Positions 1 through 9,280 of a stretch of DNA of 64,000 nt are shown here, piece after piece. The number at the start of each line of letters is the position of its first letter. Position 1 is the first letter of the stretch. A program made the translations under genes and the position numbers. The notes under the pieces are model-generated. The model was not told the DNA's origin. It did not search any database and worked only from the letters and a program-made list of their open reading frames with translations. Where the stretch lies: NCBI RefSeq assembly GCF_003350925.1, contig NZ_KZ857174.1, positions 62,001 through 126,000 of the forward strand. Direction: 5' to 3'. The DNA comes from Dyella tabacisoli (GTDB lineage Bacteria; Pseudomonadota; Gammaproteobacteria; Xanthomonadales; Rhodanobacteraceae).

Positions 1-604
1 CAGAGGCCGTGCCTACGCCGGCGTCGATGATGATCGGCACATTGGCGTTCTCGATGATTTCCAGCAGGTTGTAGCGGTTCTGGATGCCCAGGCCGGAGCC
101 GATGGGCGAAGCCAGCGGCATCACCGCCGCGCAGCCGATGTTCTCCAGGCGTTTGGCCAGAATCGGGTCGTCGCTGGTATAGACCATTACGTCGAAACCA
201 TCGGCGACCAGGATTTCAGCCGCCTTGAGCGTCTCCACCACGTCCGGGAACAAGGTGCGCTGATCGGCCAGCACTTCCAGCTTGACCAGTTTGTGACCAT
301 CCAGCAGCTCACGCGCCAGTTTGCAGGTGCGCACGGCATCGACCGCGTTGTAGCAGCCCGCAGTGTTCGGCAGCAGGGTGAATTCTTCCGGCGGCAGTGC
401 GTCGAGCAAGTTGGGCTGGCTGCTGTCCTGGCCGATATTTACGCGGCGAATCGCCAGCGTGACGATTTGCGCGCCGGCAGCCTGGGTGGCGCGGCGGGTT
501 TCGTCGAAATCCTTGTACTTACCGGTGCCGGTGAGCAGGCGCGAGCCGTAGCTGGTGCCGGCGATGATGAGCGGGTCGGCGGAATCGTGAAGTTGGATAT
601 TCAT
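1..604 (-). CDS. thiG: Thiazole synthase ThiG (partial, C-terminus beyond left edge)
   Basis: ThiG builds the thiazole phosphate of thiamine from 1-deoxyxylulose-5-phosphate, dehydroglycine and the ThiS thiocarboxylate in the cytoplasm. Reading the minus strand from an ATG at 604 gives an open frame to the window edge, about 201 residues of a roughly 260-residue protein. It starts [20 protein letters not shown]. The segment HKLVKLEVL carries the lysine expected to form the Schiff base, and [13 protein letters not shown] near the edge is the phosphate-binding end of the TIM barrel. It lies 68 bases downstream of thiS on the same strand, the usual thiS-thiG order. The frame is missing from simple ORF lists only because its stop lies outside the window. 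Confidence 0.95.
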   Translation of the reverse strand, partial: MNIQLHDSADPLIIAGTSYGSRLLTGTGKYKDFDETRRATQAAGAQIVTLAIRRVNIGQDSSQPNLLDALPPEEFTLLPNTAGCYNAVDAVRTCKLARELLDGHKLVKLEVLADQRTLFPDVVETLKAAEILVADGFDVMVYTSDDPILAKRLENIGCAAVMPLASPIGSGLGIQNRYNLLEIIENANVPIIIDAGVGTAS

Positions 605-672
605 CGGAGGGGGTCTTGGACAGGCTCTAAAGATTGCGGTAATGCCGGCGCGGCATGGCGAAGGGGCGCGGA

Positions 673-873
673 CTAACCGCCGCCGATAGCGTGAACGATC
701 TCGACCTGATCGCCTTCATGCAGTATCTGACTGACATGCAGGCTGCGCGGGACGATCTCGTGATTCAGTTCCACCGCCACGCGGCGGTCGCCATAACCGG
801 CTTCCTGCAGTAATTGGGCAATGGTGATAGCGGTGGCGCAGTCTCGCGGACTGCCGTTGAGCGTGATGTGCAT
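673..873 (-). CDS. thiS: Sulfur carrier protein ThiS
   Basis: This is a 66-residue ubiquitin-fold sulfur carrier that delivers sulfur to ThiG as a C-terminal thiocarboxylate. The chosen start gives [13 protein letters not shown] longer in-frame start at 954 would add 27 residues that do not fit the family. The protein ends in HAIGGG, the Gly-Gly tail that ThiF adenylates and that becomes the thiocarboxylate. Length and tail match ThiS closely. It sits directly upstream of thiG and is probably co-transcribed with it. Confidence 0.93.
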   Translation of the reverse strand: MHITLNGSPRDCATAITIAQLLQEAGYGDRRVAVELNHEIVPRSLHVSQILHEGDQVEIVHAIGGG

Positions 874-999
874 CGGGCTATTGTAGCGATAGCGGCCTGG
901 CGAGCAGGCATTGACGGCGAGCGCACCAGATACCAGCGCCATGACCGTATCCATGGCAGTTCCAATGCTTGCCGCTCCCGGTTACCATCCGCCGACGAC

Positions 1000-1073
1000 G
1001 CGGGTGTAGCTCAATGGTAGAGCTGTAGCTTCCCAAGCTACTGACGAGGGTTCGATTCCCTTCACCCGCTCCA
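1000..1073 (+). tRNA. tRNA-Gly (anticodon CCC), 3' CCA encoded
   Basis: A full cloverleaf can be drawn. The acceptor stem is GCGGGTG (1000-1006) pairing CACCCGC (1063-1069). The D arm is GCTC/GAGC, the anticodon stem GTAGC/GCTAC (1025-1029 and 1037-1041), and the T arm GAGGG/CCCTT around TTCGATT. The anticodon CCC at 1032-1034 reads the glycine codon GGG. The discriminator is T at 1070, followed by an encoded CCA at 1071-1073. It is a single tRNA between the thi genes and the rimK pair, with no sign that an element has integrated at its 3' end. Confidence 0.97.
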
Positions 1074-1114
1074 TCCCCCCTTGCTCCACGAGCTTACCTA
1101 GACCCTGCACCGAT

Positions 1115-1567
1115 ATGGCAGAACTAATCACTCTCGGTTGGCGGGAGCGGCTGGCGTTGCCGCAGCTTGGCATTGCCACACTCAAGGTCAAGCTCGATAC
1201 CGGCGCCCGCAGCAGCTCGCTGCACGTGGACACGCTGGAGAGCTTTGAGCGCGATGGCGTGACCTGGCTGCGCTTCACCGTCGACACCGACCGCCGCCAG
1301 CACACCCAGGTGCACTGTGAAGCGCCGGCGCTGGATCGTCGGGTGGTCACCGATACCGGCGGGCGCCGCACCGAACGCTGGTTTATCCGCAGCGAGGTCA
1401 CGTTGGCCGGGCGCACCTTTCATGCCGACATCAATCTGACCGATCGTCGCCATATGCTGTTTCCCATGTTGCTGGGGCGTACCGCGCTGCTTGGGCGGTT
1501 TGCGGTCGATCCAGCGCTTTCTTACACCCAGCCGCGGTCATTGGCCGTGGTTACGGACACCCCATGA
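1115..1567 (+). CDS. Retropepsin-like ATP-dependent zinc protease family protein (PF05618), RimK-associated
   Basis: A 150-residue protein of the family annotated as RimK-associated 'ATP-dependent zinc protease' (PF05618). Despite that name, the family looks like a retropepsin-fold aspartic protease. The motif [12 protein letters not shown] at about residues 26-37 is the D-T-G-A active-site signature, and LPLGR-like segments ([11 protein letters not shown]) close the fold. Its stop overlaps the rimK start by four bases (ATGA), so the two are translationally coupled. This pairing is common in proteobacteria and suggests a role beside RimK-type peptide ligation. The substrate is not known from sequence. 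Confidence 0.85.
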   Translation: MAELITLGWRERLALPQLGIATLKVKLDTGARSSSLHVDTLESFERDGVTWLRFTVDTDRRQHTQVHCEAPALDRRVVTDTGGRRTERWFIRSEVTLAGRTFHADINLTDRRHMLFPMLLGRTALLGRFAVDPALSYTQPRSLAVVTDTP

Positions 1568-2448
1568 AGATTGCTATTTTGTCCCGCAATGCCCGCCTGT
1601 ATTCGACCGCGCGACTGGTCGAGGCGGCGCGCGAGCGCGGCCACGTCGTGCGTGTACTCGATCCGTTGCGCTGTTATGTGCGAATTGCCCCCGGCGACGT
1701 CGCCATTCGTTACAAAGGCAAGGCTTTGCGCGACATCGATGCGGTGATTCCGCGCATCGGCACCTCCAGCACCTTCTATGGCACCGCCGTGCTGCGTCAA
1801 TTGGAAATGATGGGTGTGTATACCCCCAATCCATCGGATGCCGTGCTGCGTGCCCGCGACAAACTGCGCTGCCTGCAGATTTTGGCCGCGCAGGGCCTGG
1901 ACATGCCGGTAACGGTATTCGGCGACAACCCCGACGACACCAACGACGTGCTGGCCATGCTGGGCGATCCGCCGCATGTCATCAAGCTCAACGAGGGTAG
2001 CCAGGGCACCGGCGTGGTATTGGCAGAGAAGCGCAGTGCTTCGCAGAGCGTGGTCGAGGCGTTTCGCGGTCTGTACGCCAATTTCCTGGTGCAAGAGTTT
2101 ATCGGCGAGGCCAACGGCAGCGACCTGCGTTGCTTCGTGGTCGGCAAAAAAGTCGTCGCGGCGATGCAGCGCGATGCCAGCCCCGGTGAGTTTCGCGCCA
2201 ACCTGCACCGTGGCGGCAGCGCCAGTGCCGCCATTTTGAGTGCGGAGGAAAAGCGCATTGCCGTGCGTGCCGCCGCCGCACTGGGCCTGGGCATCGCCGG
2301 CGTGGATTTGCTTCGCTCCAAGCGTGGTCCGCTGCTGCTCGAAGTGAATGCTTCACCGGGCCTGGAAGGTATCGAGGCGGCCACCGGGGTGAATGTGTCG
2401 GCGCAGATCATTCAGCATCTAGAGAAGCACGCGAAGCCGAAAAAGTGA
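1564..2448 (+). CDS. rimK: ATP-grasp ligase RimK (ribosomal protein S6--L-glutamate ligase)
   Basis: RimK adds glutamate residues to the C-terminus of ribosomal protein S6 and can make poly-alpha-glutamate, using ATP. The 294-residue product begins [15 protein letters not shown]. It has the ATP-grasp core: [15 protein letters not shown] (lysine and glycine-rich loop, about residues 141-155), [19 protein letters not shown], and the metal-binding [14 protein letters not shown] (about 258-271). Length matches E. coli RimK (300). The start overlaps the upstream protease stop by four bases. The only notable context is the protease-rimK pairing. Confidence 0.93.
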   Translation: MKIAILSRNARLYSTARLVEAARERGHVVRVLDPLRCYVRIAPGDVAIRYKGKALRDIDAVIPRIGTSSTFYGTAVLRQLEMMGVYTPNPSDAVLRARDKLRCLQILAAQGLDMPVTVFGDNPDDTNDVLAMLGDPPHVIKLNEGSQGTGVVLAEKRSASQSVVEAFRGLYANFLVQEFIGEANGSDLRCFVVGKKVVAAMQRDASPGEFRANLHRGGSASAAILSAEEKRIAVRAAAALGLGIAGVDLLRSKRGPLLLEVNASPGLEGIEAATGVNVSAQIIQHLEKHAKPKK

Positions 2449-2583
2449 GAGTTAACGGCCCAATGAGCAAGGGTTAACTGCGCCGTAACTCATGCCGCCC
2501 TATAAAGGGATCGCTGTTAGCTGTTCGACACTTCAACCGAAAGGTCAGTGACGTCAGATGACGGTATCGGGGCAGTAGCTTGA

Positions 2584-2625
2584 GCCCAGGCGCGTCGGCC
2601 ATTGTCGACGTACCTGGGCCTTTTT
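2584..2625 (+). terminator. Strong rho-independent terminator, possible end of a small RNA
   Basis: The stem GCCCAGG (2584-2590) pairs CCTGGGC (2613-2619), with an inner stem CGTCG (2593-2597) / CGACG (2606-2610), followed by TTTTT from 2620. It lies 135 bases past the rimK stop, further than a simple rimK terminator would usually sit. It could terminate rimK or a short RNA starting near the TATAAA-like sequence at 2501. The rest of the 315-base gap up to the response regulator shows no ORF with a ribosome site. Confidence 0.7.
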
Positions 2626-2763
2626 CTTTCTGCCATGAGGATGGGACGAGGCTTTGTTCAGTTTCGCGCCAGCGATCTGTCACCTTCCCACCCCATCCAA
2701 CTTGTTAATTGTTAAGCTTGCAGCCCGGCCGGCCTGTGCGTCGGCTGCGTAGCGGAGTGACGC

Positions 2764-3444
2764 ATGCGCGTACTGGTAATCGAAGACAATAGCGATATCG
2801 CGACCAACATCGGCGACTATCTCGAAGATCGTGGCCACGTGGTCGATTTTGCCGGAGACGGCGTAACCGGCCTGCATCTGGCGGTAGTCCACGATTTCGA
2901 CGTGATCGTGCTCGATTTGACCCTGCCGGGCATGGACGGCCTGGATGTGGCGCGCAAGCTGCGCCACGAGGCACACAAGCAGACCCCGGTGCTGATGCTG
3001 ACCGCACGCGACTCCTTGGAGCACAAGCTCACCGGTTTCGATTCCGGCGCCGACGACTACATGACCAAACCCTTTGCGCTGCAAGAGTTGGTGGCGCGAC
3101 TGGAAGTGTTGGCGCGTCGTGGCAAGGGCCCGCAAAGCCGCGTGCTTAAAGTGGACGACCTTACCTACAACCTCGACACCCTTACGGTGACCCGCGCGGG
3201 CAAATCCATCCAGCTCAACCCGATCGGCTTGAAGCTGCTGCAAGCCTTGATGGAGGCAAGCCCATCGGTGGTCACCCGGCAACAGTTGGAGCAGCGCGTG
3301 TGGGGCGAGGGTCTGCCCGACAGCGATTCGCTGCGCGTGCATATCCATGGCCTGCGTGCGTCGATCGACAAACCGTTCGACAAGCCGTTGATCCATACGC
3401 GGCATGGCATTGGTTATCGCATGGTCGAGCAGGATGCAGTCTAG
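2764..3444 (+). CDS. OmpR/PhoB-family response regulator
   Basis: A 226-residue two-domain regulator. The receiver domain (about 1-115) has the acidic pocket VIEDN, the phospho-acceptor aspartate at residue 51 in VLDLTLPG, and the conserved lysine in DDYMTKPF. The C-terminal winged helix (about 125-220) ends in HTRHGIGYRMV, typical of the OmpR DNA-binding domain. GGAG lies seven bases before the ATG. The stop overlaps the sensor kinase start by 11 bases. The pair somewhat resembles ColRS or PhoPQ-like systems, but I cannot fix the signal or regulon from sequence. It lies upstream of the 5.3 kb biosynthetic operon on the same strand and is a candidate regulator of it by proximity only. Confidence 0.9.
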   Translation: MRVLVIEDNSDIATNIGDYLEDRGHVVDFAGDGVTGLHLAVVHDFDVIVLDLTLPGMDGLDVARKLRHEAHKQTPVLMLTARDSLEHKLTGFDSGADDYMTKPFALQELVARLEVLARRGKGPQSRVLKVDDLTYNLDTLTVTRAGKSIQLNPIGLKLLQALMEASPSVVTRQQLEQRVWGEGLPDSDSLRVHIHGLRASIDKPFDKPLIHTRHGIGYRMVEQDAV

Positions 3445-4714
3445 GCGTAAGCTGCGGTTTCGCCTCGTCGTCTCATTCGCGCTGTTCGGCTTCGGCCTCA
3501 GCGCGTTGTTCGCGTTTGCGGCGTTGAATATTCGCTCACGGGTCGAAGATCAGTTGGTCAACTCCAGCTTGCTTGACGATGCCAAGTGGGCGAATCAGCA
3601 GGCGTACGCCGGAAAACCCAGCGGATCGCGCCTGCTCACCGGTTCGGTACTGAGTGACCGCACCATTTACAAGGCGCCCCTGTCCTGGCAAAACCTGCCG
3701 ACGGGCGTGCACAACATCAACGAGCCCGATCCCGATACTGCGCAGATTCGACACTACAAGCTGGCCGTCTATCGCGAGAACGGCATCATCAGCTTTGTTC
3801 GCTATGACGCCTCCCGCGAAGAATTGGGTAAGCGGCAGTTGCTTATCAGTGTGATCGGTGCGGTCTTTTTGTTCGGCCTGCTTTCGCTGGCGCTGGGTTT
3901 GTGGCTTTCGCGCAAAGTGTTGAAGCCGGTGAGCGATCTCGCCCGTCGTTTGCGCGACTTTCGCAAGAGCGGCAAGGCCGAGCCGTTGGCGCCGCATTTC
4001 GCCGATGACGAAGTAGGCGAGTTGGCGTTGGCGCTGGACGAGTACTCCGGCCGGCTTACCGCGATGGTCGAGCGTGACCGCGAGTTCAACTCCGACGTCA
4101 GCCACGAACTACGCACGCCATTGGCGGTGATTTCCAGCACGACTGAGTTGCTGCAAGGCTCGCCCGATCTCACCGACAAATTGCGCGAACGCCTCAAGCG
4201 CATCGAGCGCGCCTCGCGCCAAGCCAATGAAATGATCGAGGCCTTGCTGCTGTTGTCGCGAGCCGAGCGACGCGGCCCTACGCGCGGCGAAACGACAGAC
4301 GTGAGCAAAGTGGCGGCCGACGTGATCGAAAGCCAGCGCCCGCAGATGCGTGACAAACCGCTGGAAGTCGAGCTGGTGGTGCATGAAGGCATAAGCGTGA
4401 ATGCGCCGGCTTCAGTGCTGTCGGTGGCATTGACCAACCTGATCGGTAACGCGATCAAATACACCTTGGCGGGCATGGTCACCGTGGTGATCGGACAGGG
4501 CAGTATCGAGGTCATCGATACCGGCCCCGGCATCAAGCCCGAGGATGCCGAGCGCTTGTTCCAACGCGGTGTGCGTGGCGAAGGCGCAGGCGGCAGCGGC
4601 GCTGGCCTCGGTCTGGCGATCGTGCGCAGGCTATGCGAGCTATACGGCTGGCATGTATCGATGCGTCCGCGCAGTGATGCGAATGGGGCGATTGCGAGCA
4701 TCAAATTCGGTTGA
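3434..4714 (+). CDS. Membrane sensor histidine kinase
   Basis: The start chosen is the ATG at 3434 (MQSRRKLRFRLVVSFALFG), which overlaps the regulator's stop; an earlier ATG at 3404 lies deep inside the regulator. It gives about 426 residues. Visible parts are a first membrane segment near residues 9-31, a periplasmic sensor region of about 100 residues, a second membrane segment near 135-155, and a HAMP linker. The HisKA box SHELRTPLAV has its histidine near 224. The ATPase boxes are NLIGNAIKYT (N), DTGPGIKPEDAERLF (G1/F) and GAGLGLAIVRRL (G2). It should autophosphorylate and pass phosphate to Asp51 of its partner. The signal is unknown. Confidence 0.92.
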   Translation: MQSRRKLRFRLVVSFALFGFGLSALFAFAALNIRSRVEDQLVNSSLLDDAKWANQQAYAGKPSGSRLLTGSVLSDRTIYKAPLSWQNLPTGVHNINEPDPDTAQIRHYKLAVYRENGIISFVRYDASREELGKRQLLISVIGAVFLFGLLSLALGLWLSRKVLKPVSDLARRLRDFRKSGKAEPLAPHFADDEVGELALALDEYSGRLTAMVERDREFNSDVSHELRTPLAVISSTTELLQGSPDLTDKLRERLKRIERASRQANEMIEALLLLSRAERRGPTRGETTDVSKVAADVIESQRPQMRDKPLEVELVVHEGISVNAPASVLSVALTNLIGNAIKYTLAGMVTVVIGQGSIEVIDTGPGIKPEDAERLFQRGVRGEGAGGSGAGLGLAIVRRLCELYGWHVSMRPRSDANGAIASIKFG

Positions 4715-5311
4715 TGGATGCCTACCGTTCCGAATGATAATTAAGTCGACTTTGTCGATTTAATTTCATTATTAAGTCAATACGACATCAACGATTTATC
4801 GCATTGACAAATAATTCATTATCAATCTGCTAGGCGATAACCGGCGACGGCTGCGCCTGGCAGTGTTTTGCTGCGACGCACAAAGTGTGATGCGAAACAC
4901 ATAATGTCATGTAGACAAGCCATAAATGGCTGCCGATACTCAAGTCCAGACGCACTGTTCGACAGGCTTCTATGTTTGGCTGGGCTTGTCATAAGCATCA
5001 CGGAACTTTCATCTCGGTTATTCAGAATATACGTATTCAATAATCGATGGTGTTAATAGCGATGATTGACAGCGGTTAGGCCGCGCCGTCATTCGCGTTA
5101 AAAAACAAGGCAAGGAAAGCTTTTTAAGGCATGGTCATCATGGACCGTGACGGCTTTGTATTGCCGCAATAAAACGCAGCGCCGCATCGGCAAGTGCCCA
5201 TGCGAACGACAACATCATTGGCCACGAGCGACGAGAAGTCCGCCGTCGCGGCGGGACGGCTGTAACGTCGGACCGCAGCGACGCCTGACGTACTCGTAAG
5301 GAAGGAGTGCG
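4715..5311 (+). promoter_or_regulatory. AT-rich regulatory gap upstream of the NRPS operon
   Basis: About 600 bases without a credible gene; the short open frames have no ribosome site and no recognisable product. The first 120 bases are far more AT-rich than the surroundings. They contain a 12-bp hairpin (4739-4765), a TTGACA hexamer at 4804-4809 with no good -10 match at 17 bases, and Fur-like half-sites (TGATAAT near 4735, ATTATCA near 4819). Another TTGACA lies at 5066-5071. The region ends in a strong Shine-Dalgarno stretch, AAGGAAGGAG, a few bases before the NRPS ATG. It most likely carries the promoter for the whole operon. Confidence 0.55.
4739..4765. repeat. AT-rich hairpin after the sensor kinase
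   Basis: AATTAAGTCGAC (4739-4750) pairs GTCGATTTAATT (4754-4765) with one G-T pair and a three-base loop. No T-run follows, so it is a poor intrinsic terminator in either direction. It could be an operator or a weak terminator for the two-component operon. Confidence 0.5.
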
Positions 5312-8300
5312 ATGAACGACGAGCGCAGTGTTTCGCTACCGCTGACCACCGCCCAGCGTGGCCTGTGGGTCAGCCAGAAGATCGGTGCCGCCGACGCGAC
5401 GATGAACATCGCCGAAGCGGTGGAAATCTGCGGTCCCGTGCAGCCTGAATTGTTTCTGCGCGCGCTGCGCCAGGTGTCCTGTGAAGCAGAGACCTTGCGA
5501 GTGCGCATCGTCGAGCAAGACGGCCGGCCACGGCAGATCGTGCGACCCGAATACAACGGCGAATTTCCTTTTATCGACGTTAGTCACGAAGTCGATCCAC
5601 GCGCTGCCGCCGAGGCATGGATGCTGGCCGAGCTGAGTGGGCCGGTGGATATGGCTAACGATCCGCTTTGGGTGAGCGCCCTGTTCAAGGCCGCCGATGA
5701 TCGCTATTTCTGGTATCAGCGCGCGCACCATGCGGTCTACGATGGTCACAGTGTCGCGATGGTCGCGCAGCGCCTGGCCGAGCTGTATACCGCCTATGTG
5801 CAAGGGCGCGAGCCGGCTCCTTGCGAGTTCGGTGCGCTGTCCGATCTGGTCGAAGCGGAAGCGGCCTACCGTGATTCCGAACGATTTCAACGCGACCGCC
5901 GTTTCTGGAGCGAGCAGCTAGCGGCATTGCCCGAAGCGGTGACCCTGGCGCGTGGTAGTCGCCGGCAAGGCATGGGCGGCCTGCAACGCAGTATCGGACA
6001 TCTGCCCAGTGCGACGGTCGAGCGTCTGCGTGAATTGGGCAAGCAACATGCGGCGAGTCTGCCGCAAGTACTGATCGCGCTTATCACCGCGTACTACCAC
6101 CGTGTTACCGGGGCCAAAGATCTGGTCATCGGCATGCCGGTGTCCGGGCGTGTCAACGCTGCGCTGCGCGCCGCTCCTGGCATGCTCGCCAACGTAGTGA
6201 CGCTGTGCCTGAGCTTTACTCCATCGTTGAGCGCCGTCGAACTGTTCGCCCAGGTTGCGCGAGTAATACGCCAGGCGCTTCGTCATCAACAGTATCGTTT
6301 TGAAGATCTACGCCGTGAGTTGGGCCTTATCGGTCAGACCCAGCAGATTGCCTGGCTTGGCGTGAACATCGAACCGTTCGACTACACGCTGGATTTCGCC
6401 GGCGCCAGCGCCATTCCGCACAACATCTCCAACGGTTCGATCCAGGACCTCACCGTATTCGTTTATGACCGCGGCACGGCAGCCGATCTGCGTTTCGACT
6501 TCGATGGCAATCCCGCGCTGTACAGCATGGCCGAACTCGACGAGCACCGGCGTCGCCTGGTCCACTTGATCGAGCAAGTGCTGGCCGATCCGACCCAGCC
6601 GTTGAGCCAGATCGACCTGCTCGGTGACAACGAACGCCAACGCCTGTTGGTGGCTTGCAACGACACCGCCGCGCCGCTCGATTCACGCAGCTTGCCGGCT
6701 TGGCTGGCAGCACAAGCGATGCGCACACCCGATGCGCCGGCGGTGCAGTGCAATGGTCGTCAACTGAGCTATCGCCAATTGCATGCGCGCAGCGTGCAAC
6801 AAGCGCGCTTGTTGATCGGCGACGGCGTGGAGCCGGGCGACATCGTAGCGGTCGCACTGCCACGCAGCGAGCAGCTCTTGATCGTGTTGCTGGCGATCAT
6901 GCGTAGCGGCGCTGCCTATTTGCCGCTGGATGCAGAAGGGCCCGTCGGGCGCTTGGGCAGCATGCTCGACGATGCCAAGCCGGTCGTTCTGGTGACCACA
7001 CCCGAGCTGCGCGAGCGTTTTGCCCGCGGCGGTTTGATGGTGGTGCACCCCGAAGACAAGCACGAGTTGCCTGCGACAGTAGCCGCCGAACCCGATCACT
7101 CCACCCCGGAGGGCGTGGCTTATGTGCTCTACACCTCGGGCTCTACCGGACGTCCGAAAGGCGTCGAGGTGACGCACCGTAATCTCGGCAGCTTCTTGCA
7201 AGCGATGCAGCATGAGCTTGCTCCCCGTGCCGAGGATCGTTTCCTGGCATTGACGACGGTGACCTTCGATATCGCCGGCCTGGAACTCTTTTTGCCCTTG
7301 ACGGTAGGTGCCGAAGTGGTGATCGCCGATGGCGAGACGGTGCGGCAACCACCGGCGCTGGCCCGCCTGATTCAGCGCGCCGGAGTCAATGTAGTACAGG
7401 CTACGCCGTCGCTATGGCGAGTATTGTTGACCAGCGCCGAATTGCGTCTGGATGGCGTGCATGCCTTGGTCGGTGGCGAGGCCCTGGGTAGTGAACTGGC
7501 CGCCCGCTTATTGCAGCGCGCGGCTCGGGTCACGCAGTTGTATGGTCCGACCGAGACCACCGTGTGGTCCACGGCCATGCGGCTGAGCGCAGATGCGCTG
7601 GATCCGCCGTCCATCGGCCGGCCGATTCGCAATACCCGTGTCTACGTTTTGGACGAACGGCAGCAGCCGGTGATTACCGGTGCGGTGGGCGAGCTGTATA
7701 TCGCCGGTGCCGGGGTTGCTAAAGGTTATCTGCATCGCTCGCAACTGACGGCCGAGCGCTTTGTCGATGATCCCTTCGCTGCGGATGGCAGTCGCATGTA
7801 TCGCACCGGCGATAGCGTGCGCTGGCGCGATGACGGCTGCCTGGAATTCGTCGGCCGCCGCGACCAGCAAGTGAAAATTCGCGGTCATCGGATCGAGTTG
7901 GGCGAGATCGAGCACGAGCTATTGCAGCTTCGTACCGTGGCGGCCGCCGCCGTTGTGGCGCATAGCGGCGACGAAGGGGAGCCGATGCTGGTCGCCTATG
8001 TAGTGCCGGCGACAGGTGCGGTGATCGATTCGGACCAGCTACGCGGCGAGCTGGCGTTGCATTTGCCCGAGCATATGATTCCACCGCACCTGCTGGCGCT
8101 GGAAAGCCTGCCGCTGAGCGCCAGCGGCAAACTCAATCGGGCGGCGCTGCCGGCGCCGCAGCGCGTTCGTCATGCCGCCTACGAGGCGCCGCGTACACCG
8201 TTGGAACAGAAGCTGGCGGCGCTATGGTGCGAGACGCTGGGTTTGGAGCGTGTCGGCATCCACGACAATTTCTTCGCCCTGGGCGGCGATTCGCTGAGTG

Positions 8301-9280
8301 CGGCCGAAATGATTACGCGGTTCCCGGCGCATTTCGCAATGGAGTTGCCGCTCGCCAGTTTGTTCGAGGCATCGACGATTGCCGGACTGGCGCGCTATCT
8401 GCAGCATTCCGAGCATGAAGGCGACTTGCTCGGCGCGATCCTGCCTTTGCGTGCGGCCGCAGGTGACCGGCCGCTGTTCTGCATTCATCCGGTGGCCGGT
8501 TTGAGTTGGGCGTATAGCGGTCTGTTGCGTCATCTCGATGACCGCCAGCCGGTGTATGGCTTGCAGTCGCGCGCGCTGCGCGATCCGGTGCTGCCAGACA
8601 GCATCGAACATATCGCCGCCGACTATGTGGCGCAAATCCGCCGGATACAGCCGCATGGCCCTTATCGCTTGCTCGGCTGGTCGTTGGGCGGGCTGATTGG
8701 GCACGCCATGGCGGCATTGCTGCAGCAGCAGGGCGAGCGGGTGGAGTGCCTGGCGATGCTGGATGCCTTTCCGTTTGTCATGGGCGAGACCCACATGGAC
8801 GAGGCGGCCGAGGTGCAGTCGGTACTGCATTTTCTCGGTTTCCACCGACAAGCGCGGGAGAATCCGCCGCCGCATATGGATGCGCTGATCGAGCTGCTGT
8901 GCCGCGAGTACAACGTGTTCGAACTGCCGCTGATACAAGAGCTACTCAAACACGATCCGCAATTGGTGCAGCGGGTTGCCGCGTTGAGTCGGCATCACCT
9001 TACGCTGGCGCGTCGCTACCAGCCGGTGCGGATCGATGCCGACGTGCTGTTCTTCCATGCCACGCAAAAAGGGCAGTCCGATCTCGCCGGGGTACTGCAT
9101 TACCAGCCGCGTGCCTGGCAGCCATGGGTCAACGGCCGCCTCGAAGTGCACGACATCGATTGCCATCACCAGGCGATGCTCGATCCGCTGCCGGCGGGGC
9201 AGATTGCGCGTGTACTGCAACAGCGTCTGGATAACCGACACGTGGCCTCGGCCACTCTTGCTCGGAGCGCGACCGCATGA
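5312..9280 (+). CDS. Single-module non-ribosomal peptide synthetase, C-A-T-TE, predicted glycine
   Basis: A 1322-residue synthetase. Order of domains: condensation (about 10-440, active HHAVYDG at 139-145); adenylation (about 460-960, A3 loop LYTSGSTGRPKG near 604-615); carrier (LGGDSLS, phosphopantetheine serine near 994); type I thioesterase (about 1050-1320, GWSLGG near 1120). The specificity residues read by hand are D-I-L-Q-L-G-L-V-W, close to the published glycine code DILQLGLIWK. The condensation domain is N-terminal and there is only one module. It therefore probably joins a fatty acyl group to carrier-bound glycine, and the thioesterase releases it by hydrolysis or transfer. Ribosome site AAGGAAGGAG. 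Its stop overlaps the next gene by four bases. The product is inferred and not matched to any known compound. Confidence 0.9.
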   Translation: MNDERSVSLPLTTAQRGLWVSQKIGAADATMNIAEAVEICGPVQPELFLRALRQVSCEAETLRVRIVEQDGRPRQIVRPEYNGEFPFIDVSHEVDPRAAAEAWMLAELSGPVDMANDPLWVSALFKAADDRYFWYQRAHHAVYDGHSVAMVAQRLAELYTAYVQGREPAPCEFGALSDLVEAEAAYRDSERFQRDRRFWSEQLAALPEAVTLARGSRRQGMGGLQRSIGHLPSATVERLRELGKQHAASLPQVLIALITAYYHRVTGAKDLVIGMPVSGRVNAALRAAPGMLANVVTLCLSFTPSLSAVELFAQVARVIRQALRHQQYRFEDLRRELGLIGQTQQIAWLGVNIEPFDYTLDFAGASAIPHNISNGSIQDLTVFVYDRGTAADLRFDFDGNPALYSMAELDEHRRRLVHLIEQVLADPTQPLSQIDLLGDNERQRLLVACNDTAAPLDSRSLPAWLAAQAMRTPDAPAVQCNGRQLSYRQLHARSVQQARLLIGDGVEPGDIVAVALPRSEQLLIVLLAIMRSGAAYLPLDAEGPVGRLGSMLDDAKPVVLVTTPELRERFARGGLMVVHPEDKHELPATVAAEPDHSTPEGVAYVLYTSGSTGRPKGVEVTHRNLGSFLQAMQHELAPRAEDRFLALTTVTFDIAGLELFLPLTVGAEVVIADGETVRQPPALARLIQRAGVNVVQATPSLWRVLLTSAELRLDGVHALVGGEALGSELAARLLQRAARVTQLYGPTETTVWSTAMRLSADALDPPSIGRPIRNTRVYVLDERQQPVITGAVGELYIAGAGVAKGYLHRSQLTAERFVDDPFAADGSRMYRTGDSVRWRDDGCLEFVGRRDQQVKIRGHRIELGEIEHELLQLRTVAAAAVVAHSGDEGEPMLVAYVVPATGAVIDSDQLRGELALHLPEHMIPPHLLALESLPLSASGKLNRAALPAPQRVRHAAYEAPRTPLEQKLAALWCETLGLERVGIHDNFFALGGDSLSAAEMITRFPAHFAMELPLASLFEASTIAGLARYLQHSEHEGDLLGAILPLRAAAGDRPLFCIHPVAGLSWAYSGLLRHLDDRQPVYGLQSRALRDPVLPDSIEHIAADYVAQIRRIQPHGPYRLLGWSLGGLIGHAMAALLQQQGERVECLAMLDAFPFVMGETHMDEAAEVQSVLHFLGFHRQARENPPPHMDALIELLCREYNVFELPLIQELLKHDPQLVQRVAALSRHHLTLARRYQPVRIDADVLFFHATQKGQSDLAGVLHYQPRAWQPWVNGRLEVHDIDCHHQAMLDPLPAGQIARVLQQRLDNRHVASATLARSATA

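Noticed and set aside
4804-4832. Sigma-70 promoter with -35 TTGACA
   Set aside because: At 16-18 bases spacing no hexamer resembles TATAAT, so I list only the region, not a defined promoter.
4822-5056. Small open frames in the gap before the NRPS
   Set aside because: Both strands are open by chance in AT-rich DNA; no ribosome site and no recognisable protein.
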